A DNA stretch of 64,000 nt, from NCBI GenBank assembly GCA_965215535.1, contig OZ244063.1, positions 1,364,001 to 1,428,000 of the forward strand, read 5' to 3'. Positions 43,087 through 52,142 of the stretch are shown in pieces. The notes beneath the pieces were generated by a model. It searched no databases, was not told the origin of the DNA, and saw only the letters and a list, made by a program, of their open reading frames with translations. The translations under genes and the position numbers were made by a program. Positions within the stretch are counted from its first letter, which is position 1; every line of letters begins with the position of its first letter. Source of the stretch: Bin94 sp965215535 (lineage in GTDB: Bacteria > Gemmatimonadota > Gemmatimonadetes > Longimicrobiales > Gaopeijiaceae).

Positions 43087-44106
43087 GTGCAACACGCGGC
43101 CCGACGGACTGCCCCGCGCGGTTCCCTGATCCCCAAGGCTCTGCTGGACGCACAGAGCGGCGGCGTCTTCTTTCTGCATGGCCAGGACGACTACCGCAAG
43201 CGGCGCGCGGCCCGCTTCCTCTTGGACCGCTATCTCGATCCCGCGACCCGCGACTTTAACCTCGACCGCCTCGAGGGCTCCGAGGTGACGCTCGATCGGC
43301 TGGCCTCGACGATCGAAACTCCGCCGATGATGGCCGAATGGCGGATCGTCCATCTGATCGAAGCCGAGGCGCTGGCCGGGAGCCCCAGGGCCCGCAAGGT
43401 GATTCTGAAGACCGCCCAATCGCCCCCGCCGGGCCTGGTCCTGATCGTTCAGGCCACGGTTCCCGCCCGCTCGAAGGCGCGTTTCTACAGCGACCTGGCC
43501 AGGGCGGCCCACACGGCCGAGTTCAAGCCGGTCTCCGAAGATGCGCTGCCGGGCTGGCTGATTGCCTGGGCCGACGAGGAGCTGAAGACAGCGCTGGACC
43601 CGCAGGCCGCACAGGCGCTGGTTGGTGGAGTCGGAACCGATCTGGGGGTACTCGTGCAGGAAATTCGCAAGCTCTCTGAGGTGGTGGCGTCCTCGTCCAC
43701 GATCGATCTCGAGACGGTGCGCAAGGCCGGAATCCGGTTGCCGACCCAGGATCGCTGGGCGTGGTTCGATCTGGTCGGAAATCGGCGCATTGACGACGCA
43801 GTGCGCACACTTCCCGTTCTTTTCCAGCAGGGCGAGACCGCAGTGGGACTGGTCATCGGACTGGCGACGCAGATTTTGCGCATCGGGGTGGCGCTCGAAG
43901 GCGGAACCGCAGCTCTGAACCGGACCCTGCCCCCCTACCAGCGCTTCCTGGCGCGGCGTATTGCGGGGCAGGCAAGGCGGTGGACACGGGGAGAGCTGGC
44001 CGACGCGGTGCGCGAACTCTGCCGGCTCGATCAACTGCTCAAGGCCAGTGCCATCGACGACGATGTGCTGGTCGAAAGCTGGCTGATGTCGTGTCGTCCG
44101 CGCTGA
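43087..44106 (+). CDS. holA: DNA polymerase III delta subunit
   Basis: 339 residues from a GTG at 43087. VFFLHGQDDYRKRRAARFLLDRYLD is the nucleotide-binding-like start of HolA, followed by an RLEGSEVTLDRLASTIETPPMMAEWRIVHL segment, LALIVQAT-type strands and the C-terminal helical collar (AVGLVIGLATQILRIGVALEG, LPPYQRFLARRIAGQARRW). Delta opens the sliding clamp within the clamp loader. The length and order of segments are normal. It follows the anti-sigma-like gene by 12 bases, marking return to core chromosome. Confidence 0.88.
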   Translation: MQHAARRTAPRGSLIPKALLDAQSGGVFFLHGQDDYRKRRAARFLLDRYLDPATRDFNLDRLEGSEVTLDRLASTIETPPMMAEWRIVHLIEAEALAGSPRARKVILKTAQSPPPGLVLIVQATVPARSKARFYSDLARAAHTAEFKPVSEDALPGWLIAWADEELKTALDPQAAQALVGGVGTDLGVLVQEIRKLSEVVASSSTIDLETVRKAGIRLPTQDRWAWFDLVGNRRIDDAVRTLPVLFQQGETAVGLVIGLATQILRIGVALEGGTAALNRTLPPYQRFLARRIAGQARRWTRGELADAVRELCRLDQLLKASAIDDDVLVESWLMSCRPR

Positions 44107-44224
44107 TGCAGCCCCGGCTGTGGCAGAGGGGCCCCGACATGGGCGGGCAGAGGGGCGGAGGCGATCTTCCATTCATGCCGATGCGAATCCGGACCCGGCA
44201 GAGACGGCCTGCAGGAGCGCCGGC

Positions 44225-46576
44225 ATGAGCGAGAGCGCAGGGGTGGGGGCAGGGGGCGAGGTTCATCTGCAGCTCCGGGGAATGCATTGCGCTTCCTGCG
44301 TGGCGGCGATCGAGGGTGCGCTGACCGGGGTGACGGGGGTCGCCGGAGTGACGGTGAATCTGGCCGATGCCAGCGCCCGGGTGCAGGGCGCCGATTTCCC
44401 GCCTGACCCCGACGCCCTTGCACGCGCCGTCCGGGCCGCCGGGTATGGGGCGCGCGTCGTAGCCGGATCGACCGGCCTCATGGAGGCTGCGCGCGAACTC
44501 GAGGAGGAGCACGCGACCGCCGTGCGCGATCTGCTGCGCCGCTTCCGGATCGGGGTGATCTGCGGGGTGCCCGTTCTGCTGATGGGCCACTGGGAGATGA
44601 TTCCGGGCCTTCCTTCCCTCTCTGCTGCGGTCGCAGAGGCCGCCTGGTGGCTCTCGGCCCTCCTCACGGCTCCGATCCTCGTACACGTCGGCCGCGGATT
44701 CTTCGTCGGGGCCTGGCGCGCAGCCCGGCGCGGCACCGCCACCATGGACACCCTGGTCGCTCTCGGCACCGGCGCCGCCTGGATCTACTCCACCTTTGCG
44801 CTCCTCGCACCCTCGCTCTTTCCTGCGGGAAGCGCCCGTCCCTTCTACGAAGCCGTCGCCGCGATCATTCCCCTGGTCGTTCTGGGCCAGGCAATCGAGG
44901 CCCGCGCCCGCGGACGAACCTCGCGCGCACTCCGTTCTCTCCTGGATCTGTCGCCGCCCACCGCCGAACGCATTCGTCCTGTCGCCGACGGCGCCCCGGG
45001 AACCGAAACCGAGACCATTCCCCTGATCGAGGTCGAGGCGGGCGATCTGCTGCGGGTGCGGCCCGGCGCCCGGATTCCCCTGGATGGCCGCATTCGCGAG
45101 GGCACGAGCGAGATCGACGAATCAATGCTGACCGGCGAAAATCTACCGGCGAAACGCACGCCCGGCGACGAGGTGGTCGGCGGAACGGTGAATGGAATCG
45201 GCGCCCTGACCATTGCGGTGACCCGCATCGGCGAGGAAACCGTGCTGGCCCGGATCATCGATCTGGTGCGCCGCGCGCAGGCGGCCCGGCCTCCGGTGCA
45301 ACGAACGGTGGATGCGGTGGCGGCCCGGTTCGTGCCCGCGGTCATGGTTGTGTCGCTGGCGACCTTCACGACGTGGCTGCTGATCGGCCCCGAACCCCGC
45401 CTCAACTTTGCGATGGTCACCTCGGTGACGGTGCTGGTGATCGCCTGTCCCTGCGCTCTGGGTCTGGCCACCCCCCTTTCGGTGATGATCGCGATCGGAA
45501 AGGCGGCCGCGCATGGCGTGCTCATTCGCGATGGCGAAGCGCTGCAGAAGGCGCGCAGGGTCGATCTGGTAATCCTGGACAAGACCGGCACCCTCACCGA
45601 GGGCCGTCCCCGGGTTGTGCATGTGGGGGCGGGCCCCGTTCTTTCGCAACCTGAACTGCTGCGGATCGCAGCCGGGGTGGAGAGCGCCTCGGAGCACCCG
45701 CTGGCCCGGGCGGTGGTAGAGAGCGCGCGCCGCGAGGGGGTCTCGCCGGCCCTGGCCGAGAGGGTGGCCGCGCATCCGGGGCAGGGAGTTTCGGGGATTG
45801 TGGATGGCAGCCGGGTGCTGGTCGGGTCACCGGACTTTCTGGCGGCATCGGGGGTGGAGATGGATGGGGCGCTGGACGGCGATCTGGACCGGGTGGCAGC
45901 CGCAGGCGCGACTCCGGTGGCCGTGGCGGTGGCCGGGGTGGCGGTGGGGGTGTTCGGGGTGGCCGATACGGTGCGCTCCGGCGCGTCCGAGGCGGTGGCC
46001 GGGCTGAGGGCGCGCGGGACCGAAGTCATGATGCTGACTGGCGACGCAGAGTGTGTGGCCCGGCGAATCGCGCACAAGGCAGGAATCGATGCGTTCGAGG
46101 CCCGGGTTTCGCCCGAGGGGAAGGCAGAGCGCATTCGGGCGCGGCAGAGCGAGGGCAGGGTGGTTGCCATGGTGGGCGACGGCATCAACGACGCCCCCGC
46201 GCTGGCCGCCGCCGATGTGGGGATTGCCATGGGAAGTGCCACCGATATGGCGCTCCAGACGGGCGAGGTCGCGCTGCTCGGCGATTCGCTGCGTGGCGTC
46301 GGCACCCTCCTTGCGCTCTCGCGGGCGACGCACCGCAATATTGTGCAGAATCTGGTGGGAGCCTTCCTCTACAATGTGGCCGGTATTCCGGTGGCTGCGG
46401 GCGTACTCTATCCGCTCTGGGGGGTTCTGCTTTCGCCGATCTTCGCCGGCGCCGCCATGGCGTTCAGCTCGGTGACGGTTGTGGCCAACGCCAACCGTCT
46501 GCGCCGCTTCGATCCGGCTCGTCCCCGCTCCGCGCACATCTCCTCGCCTCGCCGATCTCTCCACGCCCAGCCATGA
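44225..46576 (+). CDS. copA: Copper-type P1B ATPase
   Basis: 783 residues. An N-terminal heavy-metal domain has GMHCASC (residues ~19-25). P-type motifs: TGE in the actuator loop (SMLTGENLPAKR), CPC in the sixth membrane helix (VIACPCALGLATPLS, ~residue 408), phosphorylation DKTGTLTEG (~452), SEHPLARAV with the HP motif, and GDGINDAPALAAADVGIA. The CPC motif indicates Cu+ (or Ag+) export at the inner membrane. The stop overlaps the mutS start (ATGA). Confidence 0.94.
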   Translation: MSESAGVGAGGEVHLQLRGMHCASCVAAIEGALTGVTGVAGVTVNLADASARVQGADFPPDPDALARAVRAAGYGARVVAGSTGLMEAARELEEEHATAVRDLLRRFRIGVICGVPVLLMGHWEMIPGLPSLSAAVAEAAWWLSALLTAPILVHVGRGFFVGAWRAARRGTATMDTLVALGTGAAWIYSTFALLAPSLFPAGSARPFYEAVAAIIPLVVLGQAIEARARGRTSRALRSLLDLSPPTAERIRPVADGAPGTETETIPLIEVEAGDLLRVRPGARIPLDGRIREGTSEIDESMLTGENLPAKRTPGDEVVGGTVNGIGALTIAVTRIGEETVLARIIDLVRRAQAARPPVQRTVDAVAARFVPAVMVVSLATFTTWLLIGPEPRLNFAMVTSVTVLVIACPCALGLATPLSVMIAIGKAAAHGVLIRDGEALQKARRVDLVILDKTGTLTEGRPRVVHVGAGPVLSQPELLRIAAGVESASEHPLARAVVESARREGVSPALAERVAAHPGQGVSGIVDGSRVLVGSPDFLAASGVEMDGALDGDLDRVAAAGATPVAVAVAGVAVGVFGVADTVRSGASEAVAGLRARGTEVMMLTGDAECVARRIAHKAGIDAFEARVSPEGKAERIRARQSEGRVVAMVGDGINDAPALAAADVGIAMGSATDMALQTGEVALLGDSLRGVGTLLALSRATHRNIVQNLVGAFLYNVAGIPVAAGVLYPLWGVLLSPIFAGAAMAFSSVTVVANANRLRRFDPARPRSAHISSPRRSLHAQP

Positions 46577-49332
46577 CCCCCTCCGCGGCCCGCCCATCGG
46601 CCTTCGACACGCCCCTCATGCGACAGTGGCGCGAGGTCAAGTCCCGGCATCCGAACGATCTGGTCTTCTTTCGCGTCGGCGATTTCTTCGAACTCTTCGG
46701 CAGGGACGCCGAGATCGGATCCGAGCTCCTGGGGCTCACCCTTACTACGCGCAACAATGGCGCGGCCGAGCAGGTTCCGCTGGCCGGGGTGCCCGCGCGC
46801 GCGCTGAGCGACTACGTGGACCGCCTGGTTCGAGCCGGGCGCAAGGCGGTGATCTGCGATCAGGTCGAGGATGCGGCGGTGGCGAAGGGGCTGGTGCGCC
46901 GCGAGGTGGTCGAGACGGTGACTCCGGGCACGGTCGTCTCGGATGGACTCCTCGAGGAGAAGCGCAACAACTTCATTGTGGCGCTGGTGGGCGGCGATGG
47001 GGAGGCGGGGGTGGCCGCAATGGATGTATCGACCGGTCTGCTTCTCGTGCAGGCGCTGCCGCGCGCGCGTCTGGCCGACGAGCTGGAGCGGCTGGAGCCG
47101 AGCGAACTCCTTCTGCCGGAATCGGAGGCGGGCGCGCCGGACGGCGGCAGAGACGGGAACGCACACCCCGGAGAGGGCGGATGCGTGCGCACCATTCGGC
47201 CCGACTGGTTCTTCGATCCGGTGGCCACCCGCGACGAGCTGGTGCGCCACTACCGGGTGCACTCCCTGGACGGATTCGGCTTCGAGGAAAGCGACGATGC
47301 GCTGATCCGGGCTGCGGGCGCGCTCGTGGCCTACGTCAGGGAGATCCGCCGGGGTGCGGCCGCAAGTCTTCACCCGCCGCGCATTCTGCGCCCCGGCGCC
47401 GCCATGACTCTCGACGCCATGACCCGGCGCAATCTCGAGCTCGTTCTGCCTCTGCGCCCCGATCGCGGCGGCGCCTCGCTGCTCTCGGTGCTGGATCGGA
47501 CCCGGACGGCAATGGGCGCGCGTCTCCTGCGCTCCTGGGTGCTGCGGCCCCTCATCGACAGGGCGCGCATTCTGAGGCGTCAGGAGGGCGTGGCCGAGCT
47601 CTTCGACGACCCCGAGATCCGTGCACGGCTGCGCACCTCGCTGGGGGGCGTTCGCGACCTCGACCGCCTCGGCGCAAAGCTCTCGTCCGGCCGCGCCACC
47701 CCGCGCGACACCCGGGCGCTGGGACAGTCCCTTCGTCGCCTTCCCGACATTCTCCACTTCCGCGCTTCCGCCCTCGCCCCCCCGGCCACCCTCGCGAATG
47801 CAGCGGCCCCCCGGTCGCCCGGCTCCGCTCCGGCCGCGGCGACCCCCTCGCCCGCCGACCTCGGCGATCCCCCCGGCAGCGCCATCGTGAACGACCTCCT
47901 CGACGGCCTCGATCTCCTCGCCGACATCGCCGACCGCATCGACAGCGCGCTCTCCGACGACGCTCCGGCCACCCTCTCCGATGGCGACGTGATTCGTCCC
48001 GGCTTCGATCCGGCTCTCGATCGGCTGCGCGAGCTGCGCGACGGCGCCGCCGACTTTATCGCCGCCCTTCAGGAGCGGGAACGCGAACGCACCGGCATCG
48101 CCTCGCTCAAGGTGGGCCAGAACCGGGTCTTCGGCTATTACCTCGAGATTACGCACGCCAACCGCGCGCGCGTCCCCGACGACTACATTCGCAAGCAGAC
48201 GCTCACCACCGCCGAGCGCTACGTGACGCCCGAGCTCAAGGAATGGGAAGAGAAGATCTTCGCCGCCGAAGAAGAGATCGCCCGCCTCGAGCTCCAGCTC
48301 TTCGCCGCGCTGCGCGAGGAGTTGGCCGCGGCGCTTCCGCGCATTCAGCGAACGAGCGAACGGGTGGCGATCCTGGATGTGCTGGCGGCGCTGGCCGAGG
48401 CAGCCGAGCTGGGCGGCTATGCGCAGCCCGTCATCACCGACGGCTTCACCCTGGAGATCGTCGGGGGGCGCCATCCGGTCGTCGAGGCCGCCATGCCCGC
48501 GCACGACTTCATTCCCAACGATCTGCGGCTGCACGAAGATGGACGCATCGCCATTGTCACCGGTCCCAACATGGCCGGCAAGAGCACCGTGCTGCGGCAG
48601 ACCGGACTGATTCAGATCATGGCCCAGATCGGCTCCTTCGTGCCGGCCCTGCGCGCCGAGCTGGCTCTCTGCGACCGGGTCTTCACCCGCGTGGGCGCCT
48701 CCGACGATCTGGCGCGCGGCCAATCCACCTTCATGGTCGAGATGAACGAGACCGCCGCAATCCTGAATGGAGCCACCGAGCGCAGCCTGATCCTCCTGGA
48801 TGAGATCGGGCGCGGCACCTCCACCTACGATGGCGTGTCGCTGGCCTGGGCGATCACCGAGCACCTTCACGAGAAGCTGGGCGCCAAGGCGATCTTCGCC
48901 ACCCACTACCACGAGCTGACCCGTCTGGCCGAAGTGCTTCCGCGCGTGCGCAACTTCAACGTTTCGGTGCGCGAGGCGGGCGACGAGATCATCTTTCTGC
49001 GGCGGCTCGAAGCAGGGGGGGCCGATCGGTCGTATGGAATCCATGTGGCGAGGCTGGCCGGACTGCCTCCGGCGGTGATCGAGCGGGCGTGGCGCCTTCT
49101 GGCCGAGCTCGAGGAGCGGACGGCCGCAGGAGCGTCGGCCCCGGCCCCGGGTGCGCCGGCTGCAGCGGAGCTGTCGCAGGCGGGCGGGCAGCTCTCACTC
49201 TTCATTCAGGAGGTTCACCCGGTCATGGAACGACTGCGCAAAATCGACCCCGACGACATGACGCCCCTCGAGGCCCTGAACGCGCTGCACGCGCTGCACG
49301 CGGCGCTGACAGAGGGAGAAGAGCCGGAATGA
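46573..49332 (+). CDS. mutS: DNA mismatch repair protein MutS
   Basis: 919 residues. The mismatch-binding domain has the F-x-E-bearing FRVGDFFELFGRDAE (~residues 33-47). Connector and lever domains are followed by the ATPase: GPNMAGKSTVLRQTGL (Walker A, ~residue 665), LLDEIGRGTSTYDG (Walker B) and THYHELTRLAEVLP. The helix-turn-helix dimerisation region is near HVARLAGLPPAVIERAW. There is an Ala/Pro-rich insert at ~400-440 (about position 47770-47870) that is longer than in E. coli. It overlaps both neighbours by four bases. Confidence 0.95.
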   Translation: MTPSAARPSAFDTPLMRQWREVKSRHPNDLVFFRVGDFFELFGRDAEIGSELLGLTLTTRNNGAAEQVPLAGVPARALSDYVDRLVRAGRKAVICDQVEDAAVAKGLVRREVVETVTPGTVVSDGLLEEKRNNFIVALVGGDGEAGVAAMDVSTGLLLVQALPRARLADELERLEPSELLLPESEAGAPDGGRDGNAHPGEGGCVRTIRPDWFFDPVATRDELVRHYRVHSLDGFGFEESDDALIRAAGALVAYVREIRRGAAASLHPPRILRPGAAMTLDAMTRRNLELVLPLRPDRGGASLLSVLDRTRTAMGARLLRSWVLRPLIDRARILRRQEGVAELFDDPEIRARLRTSLGGVRDLDRLGAKLSSGRATPRDTRALGQSLRRLPDILHFRASALAPPATLANAAAPRSPGSAPAAATPSPADLGDPPGSAIVNDLLDGLDLLADIADRIDSALSDDAPATLSDGDVIRPGFDPALDRLRELRDGAADFIAALQERERERTGIASLKVGQNRVFGYYLEITHANRARVPDDYIRKQTLTTAERYVTPELKEWEEKIFAAEEEIARLELQLFAALREELAAALPRIQRTSERVAILDVLAALAEAAELGGYAQPVITDGFTLEIVGGRHPVVEAAMPAHDFIPNDLRLHEDGRIAIVTGPNMAGKSTVLRQTGLIQIMAQIGSFVPALRAELALCDRVFTRVGASDDLARGQSTFMVEMNETAAILNGATERSLILLDEIGRGTSTYDGVSLAWAITEHLHEKLGAKAIFATHYHELTRLAEVLPRVRNFNVSVREAGDEIIFLRRLEAGGADRSYGIHVARLAGLPPAVIERAWRLLAELEERTAAGASAPAPGAPAAAELSQAGGQLSLFIQEVHPVMERLRKIDPDDMTPLEALNALHALHAALTEGEEPE

Positions 49333-49754
49333 GGAGCGCGGGCGGCGGGACGGAACCCGGAAGACGGCGACCCGGGCGGTGGCTCTGCGGGGACGCGGCG
49401 GTTGCAGCTCTGATCCTTGCGCTTCCGGGGTGTGCTTCGGAGCGCGGTATCGAGGAACCGGTCCCCCTGGAGGGGAGCGGGACGGTCGCGTATCCATTTG
49501 CGATGTCGGACCGCAAGATCGAGGGGGTCACGCTTCTGCGCGCCTTCGTCAATGCCGAGGGGGGCGTCGATACCGCCATGGTGGGCGAGAGCAGCGGTCA
49601 TCCGGAGCTCGATTCGGCAGCTCTGGCCGGAGCCCGCACGATGCGCTTTCAGCCCGCCGCGCGGCATGGCCGTCCCCTGGGGGTCTGGGTGCGCTTCCCG
49701 GTTCACTTCAGGCAGGATCGCTCGGAAGCCGAAGCGGGGCCGGTCGCGCGATGA
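49329..49754 (+). CDS. TonB C-terminal-domain lipoprotein
   Basis: 141 residues. After a basic N-terminus a hydrophobic segment ends LALPGC, a possible lipobox. The remainder is a TonB-C-like domain: IEGVTLLRAFVNAEGGVDTAMVGESSGHPELDSAALAGARTMRFQPA with the 'G.V.L...V...G.V....V..SSG...LD.AAl.a...w.F.PA' pattern, then GVWVRFPVHF. Stand-alone domains of this kind occur in periplasmic energy-transduction or secretion proteins. Starts and stops overlap mutS and ddl by four bases. Confidence 0.78.
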   Translation: MRSAGGGTEPGRRRPGRWLCGDAAVAALILALPGCASERGIEEPVPLEGSGTVAYPFAMSDRKIEGVTLLRAFVNAEGGVDTAMVGESSGHPELDSAALAGARTMRFQPAARHGRPLGVWVRFPVHFRQDRSEAEAGPVAR

Positions 49755-50842
49755 GGGCGTCGCTGCGGGTGGCGGTGCTCCTGGGCGGAAGCTCCGAAGA
49801 GCGGGGCGTGTCGCTGGCGAGCGGTTGCGAGGTGGCCCGGGCGCTGCGGAGAGCCGGGCACGAGGTGATGGCGATCGATTCGGCGGGCGAACCCCTGACG
49901 GCCGAAGCCGAGCGGCGGATCCTCGATGCCGGAATCGGTCGGGCCGATCTGCCGCGCCGATCCCCCGAAAGAGCGGGAGCGCTCCCCGACGCCGAAGTCA
50001 TTGCAAGGACGGATGCACTGGCCGACGCCGATGTGGTCTTCGTGGCGCTGCATGGAGGCGCGGGCGAGGACGGCACGATCCAGACCCTTTTGGAGACCGC
50101 CGGAATCGCCTATGCCGGAAGCGGCCCTGTGGGATGCGCGCTCGCCATGGACAAGGATCTGGGGAAGCGGCTGCTGCGCGATGGGGGCGTGGCCACCCCC
50201 GCATGGGCGATCGATCCCGTCTCTGCGGACCAGGTCGTCGAGCGGCTGGGTCTGCCGCTGATCGTCAAGCCGGCCTCGGGAGGATCATCGGTGCGCCTGA
50301 CTCTGGCCGACTCGAAGAGCGCGGTGGCCGAGGCGATTCGCGTGGCGGGCGCGGGCGGCGATCGAGTCCTCTGCGAGCAGTACATTGCAGGACGCGAACT
50401 CACGGTCGGGATCCTGGAAGAGCTGGATGCGGCCGGCGCGGCGGCGGACGCAGATCCACTCTGCAGGGCGCTGCCGGTGGTCGAGATCGAGCCCGCCCAC
50501 GACCTCTTTGACTTCGATTGCAAGTACCGCCCCGGGATGGCGATCGAAACCGCGCCTGCGCGCATTCCCGACGCCCTGGCGCACACCCTTCAGGAGATGG
50601 CGCTCGAGGCGCATCGGCTGCTTGCGCTGCGACACTACTCGCGGGTCGATTTCATGGTGGACCCGAATGGGGGCATCTTCTGTCTGGAGGCGAATGCGCT
50701 TCCCGGAATGACCTCCAACAGCCTTCTGCCCAAGGCCGCCCGCGCAGACGGAATGGACTTTGCCGCGCTCTGCGACCGGATCTGCCGTCTGGGATACCGC
50801 GCAGGGCCGCGCGCGCGCTGGAAAGGACAGGCAACAGGGTGA
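49751..50842 (+). CDS. ddl: D-alanine--D-alanine ligase
   Basis: 363 residues. VAVLLGGSSEERGVSLASG is the Ddl N-terminal signature. ATP-grasp elements: MDKDLGKRLLRDGGV, LPLIVKPASGGSSVRLTLAD, EQYIAGRELTVGIL and the metal-binding CLEANALPGMTSNSLLPKAA near the C-terminus. The enzyme makes D-Ala-D-Ala for peptidoglycan. An ~10-residue Ala-rich insert after GILEELDAAG is unusual but lies in a loop. It overlaps the preceding gene (ATGA) and the following rhomboid gene (GTGA). Confidence 0.93.
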   Translation: MRASLRVAVLLGGSSEERGVSLASGCEVARALRRAGHEVMAIDSAGEPLTAEAERRILDAGIGRADLPRRSPERAGALPDAEVIARTDALADADVVFVALHGGAGEDGTIQTLLETAGIAYAGSGPVGCALAMDKDLGKRLLRDGGVATPAWAIDPVSADQVVERLGLPLIVKPASGGSSVRLTLADSKSAVAEAIRVAGAGGDRVLCEQYIAGRELTVGILEELDAAGAAADADPLCRALPVVEIEPAHDLFDFDCKYRPGMAIETAPARIPDALAHTLQEMALEAHRLLALRHYSRVDFMVDPNGGIFCLEANALPGMTSNSLLPKAARADGMDFAALCDRICRLGYRAGPRARWKGQATG

Positions 50843-51843
50843 GATTTGCAGCAGGGTCGGCGCACCCGACCGGCCGCGGAGGAGCGGGCTTCGGCCACAT
50901 GGGCATGGGATTCGGGGGAAGGCGCGTCACCCCCTGGGTCAGGCGTCTGCTGATCGCCAATGCGGCGATCTATCTGCTGACCGTTCTGGCGGGCTTCAAT
51001 GGCATTGCGGAGTGGTTCGCCTTTGCGCCCGACCGCTTCCTGCAGCGCCCCTGGGGCATGGTGACGTACATGTTCGTGCACCACGGCCTCTTCCACCTCC
51101 TCATGAATCTCCTCTTCATCTTCTTCTTCGGCCCTCCCCTGGAGGAGCGCTGGGGATCCACCACCTTCATTCGCTTCTACATGATCTGCGGACTTGCGGG
51201 CGCGCTGCTCAGCGTTGTCTTCTCGAATGCATCGATTGTGGGAGCGTCGGCGGCCTGCTATGGATTGACCCTTGCCTTTGCCATGATCTGGCCCAATGTA
51301 CAAGCCTACATATGGGGACTTGTGCCTGTGCGCATGAAGTGGATTGCCGGATTCATGGTGGCGCTCAGCCTGGTCAGCGCAATCGGTCCGCAGCGCGACA
51401 ACGTGGCCCACCTTGCACACCTGGGGGGCGCCGTGGCGGCCTTTTTGCTGATGCGCTTCATGGGTCTGGGCGAAGCGGGGACGCTGGGAGGTGCGCGCCC
51501 GGAAGCGTCCGGGCGTCGTCCGGGCGGAAGAGGGCGCGTACGCACCACCCGGGGCGAGATCCGGGTGGGACGTCGCATCTCCGGCGCTCCCCTCTGGCGC
51601 GGCATTCGTTTCGGCGGCCGCACCCGGAAACCCGGAGGCCGCGATCCCCGGGTGGGGGAATCGTCAGTGCGTTCCTTCGAGGATGTGCGCACGAGTTCGC
51701 CCCCCCGCAACCGCGCCGCCCACGAGGAGTTGGACCGGGTCGATGCCGTGCTCGACAAGATCTCGGCCCGGGGCATTCACTCGCTGAACGCCGAGGAGCG
51801 CGCACTGCTGGATCGCGTATCGCGACGCACGCGAGCCAATTAG
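50839..51843 (+). CDS. Rhomboid-family intramembrane protease with DUF6576-like tail
   Basis: 334 residues from a GTG overlapping the ddl stop; an internal ATG (MGMGFGGRRVTPW) is an alternative start. Six membrane helices are visible. WGMVTYMFVHHGLFHLLMNLLFIFFFGPPLEERWG carries the family H-x3-N pattern, IVGASAACYGLTLAF holds the catalytic Ser (GASA in place of the usual GASG), and HLAHLGGAVAAFLL the catalytic His. The C-terminal ~35 residues (DRVDAVLDKISARGIHSLNAEERALLDRVS) match the short helical tail often found on bacterial rhomboids. Confidence 0.88.
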   Translation: MRFAAGSAHPTGRGGAGFGHMGMGFGGRRVTPWVRRLLIANAAIYLLTVLAGFNGIAEWFAFAPDRFLQRPWGMVTYMFVHHGLFHLLMNLLFIFFFGPPLEERWGSTTFIRFYMICGLAGALLSVVFSNASIVGASAACYGLTLAFAMIWPNVQAYIWGLVPVRMKWIAGFMVALSLVSAIGPQRDNVAHLAHLGGAVAAFLLMRFMGLGEAGTLGGARPEASGRRPGGRGRVRTTRGEIRVGRRISGAPLWRGIRFGGRTRKPGGRDPRVGESSVRSFEDVRTSSPPRNRAAHEELDRVDAVLDKISARGIHSLNAEERALLDRVSRRTRAN

Positions 51844-52142
51844 ACAGAAATCCCGACCGGGCCGAAGAGGCGTCACGCCGGCAATTCATGTCCCAAATCC
51901 GGCTTCCGGCCCCTGCGCGGGCCGGCCCGGGGGCGGCGGCGCGGAGCGGGTGCGCGCGCAACCCCACAGCAGGAGCGCGCCGGAATGAAGCTTGCCCCCG
52001 TCGCAACACGCTCTCTACCTTTCGAGGCTTGCCCTCTGCCTGGCGCCGATCGGGCCAGGAGGCGAACCGAACGTCCAAAAATCAGGGAAGACTCCCCGCG
52101 CCAGAGGGCGTCATCCCCCAACACCCAGACCAGGGAGATTGC
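51844..52142. other. Intergenic region before the EF-G-like gene
   Basis: About 300 bases with no supported gene; it must contain the promoter of the EF-G-like gene. Reading frames crossing it are continuations of chance ORFs. Confidence 0.45.

Noticed and set aside
46408..49044. Minus-strand ORF of 878 codons opposite mutS
   Set aside because: It is antisense to an unambiguous MutS, and its sequence is low-complexity His/Gly/Arg typical of shadows.
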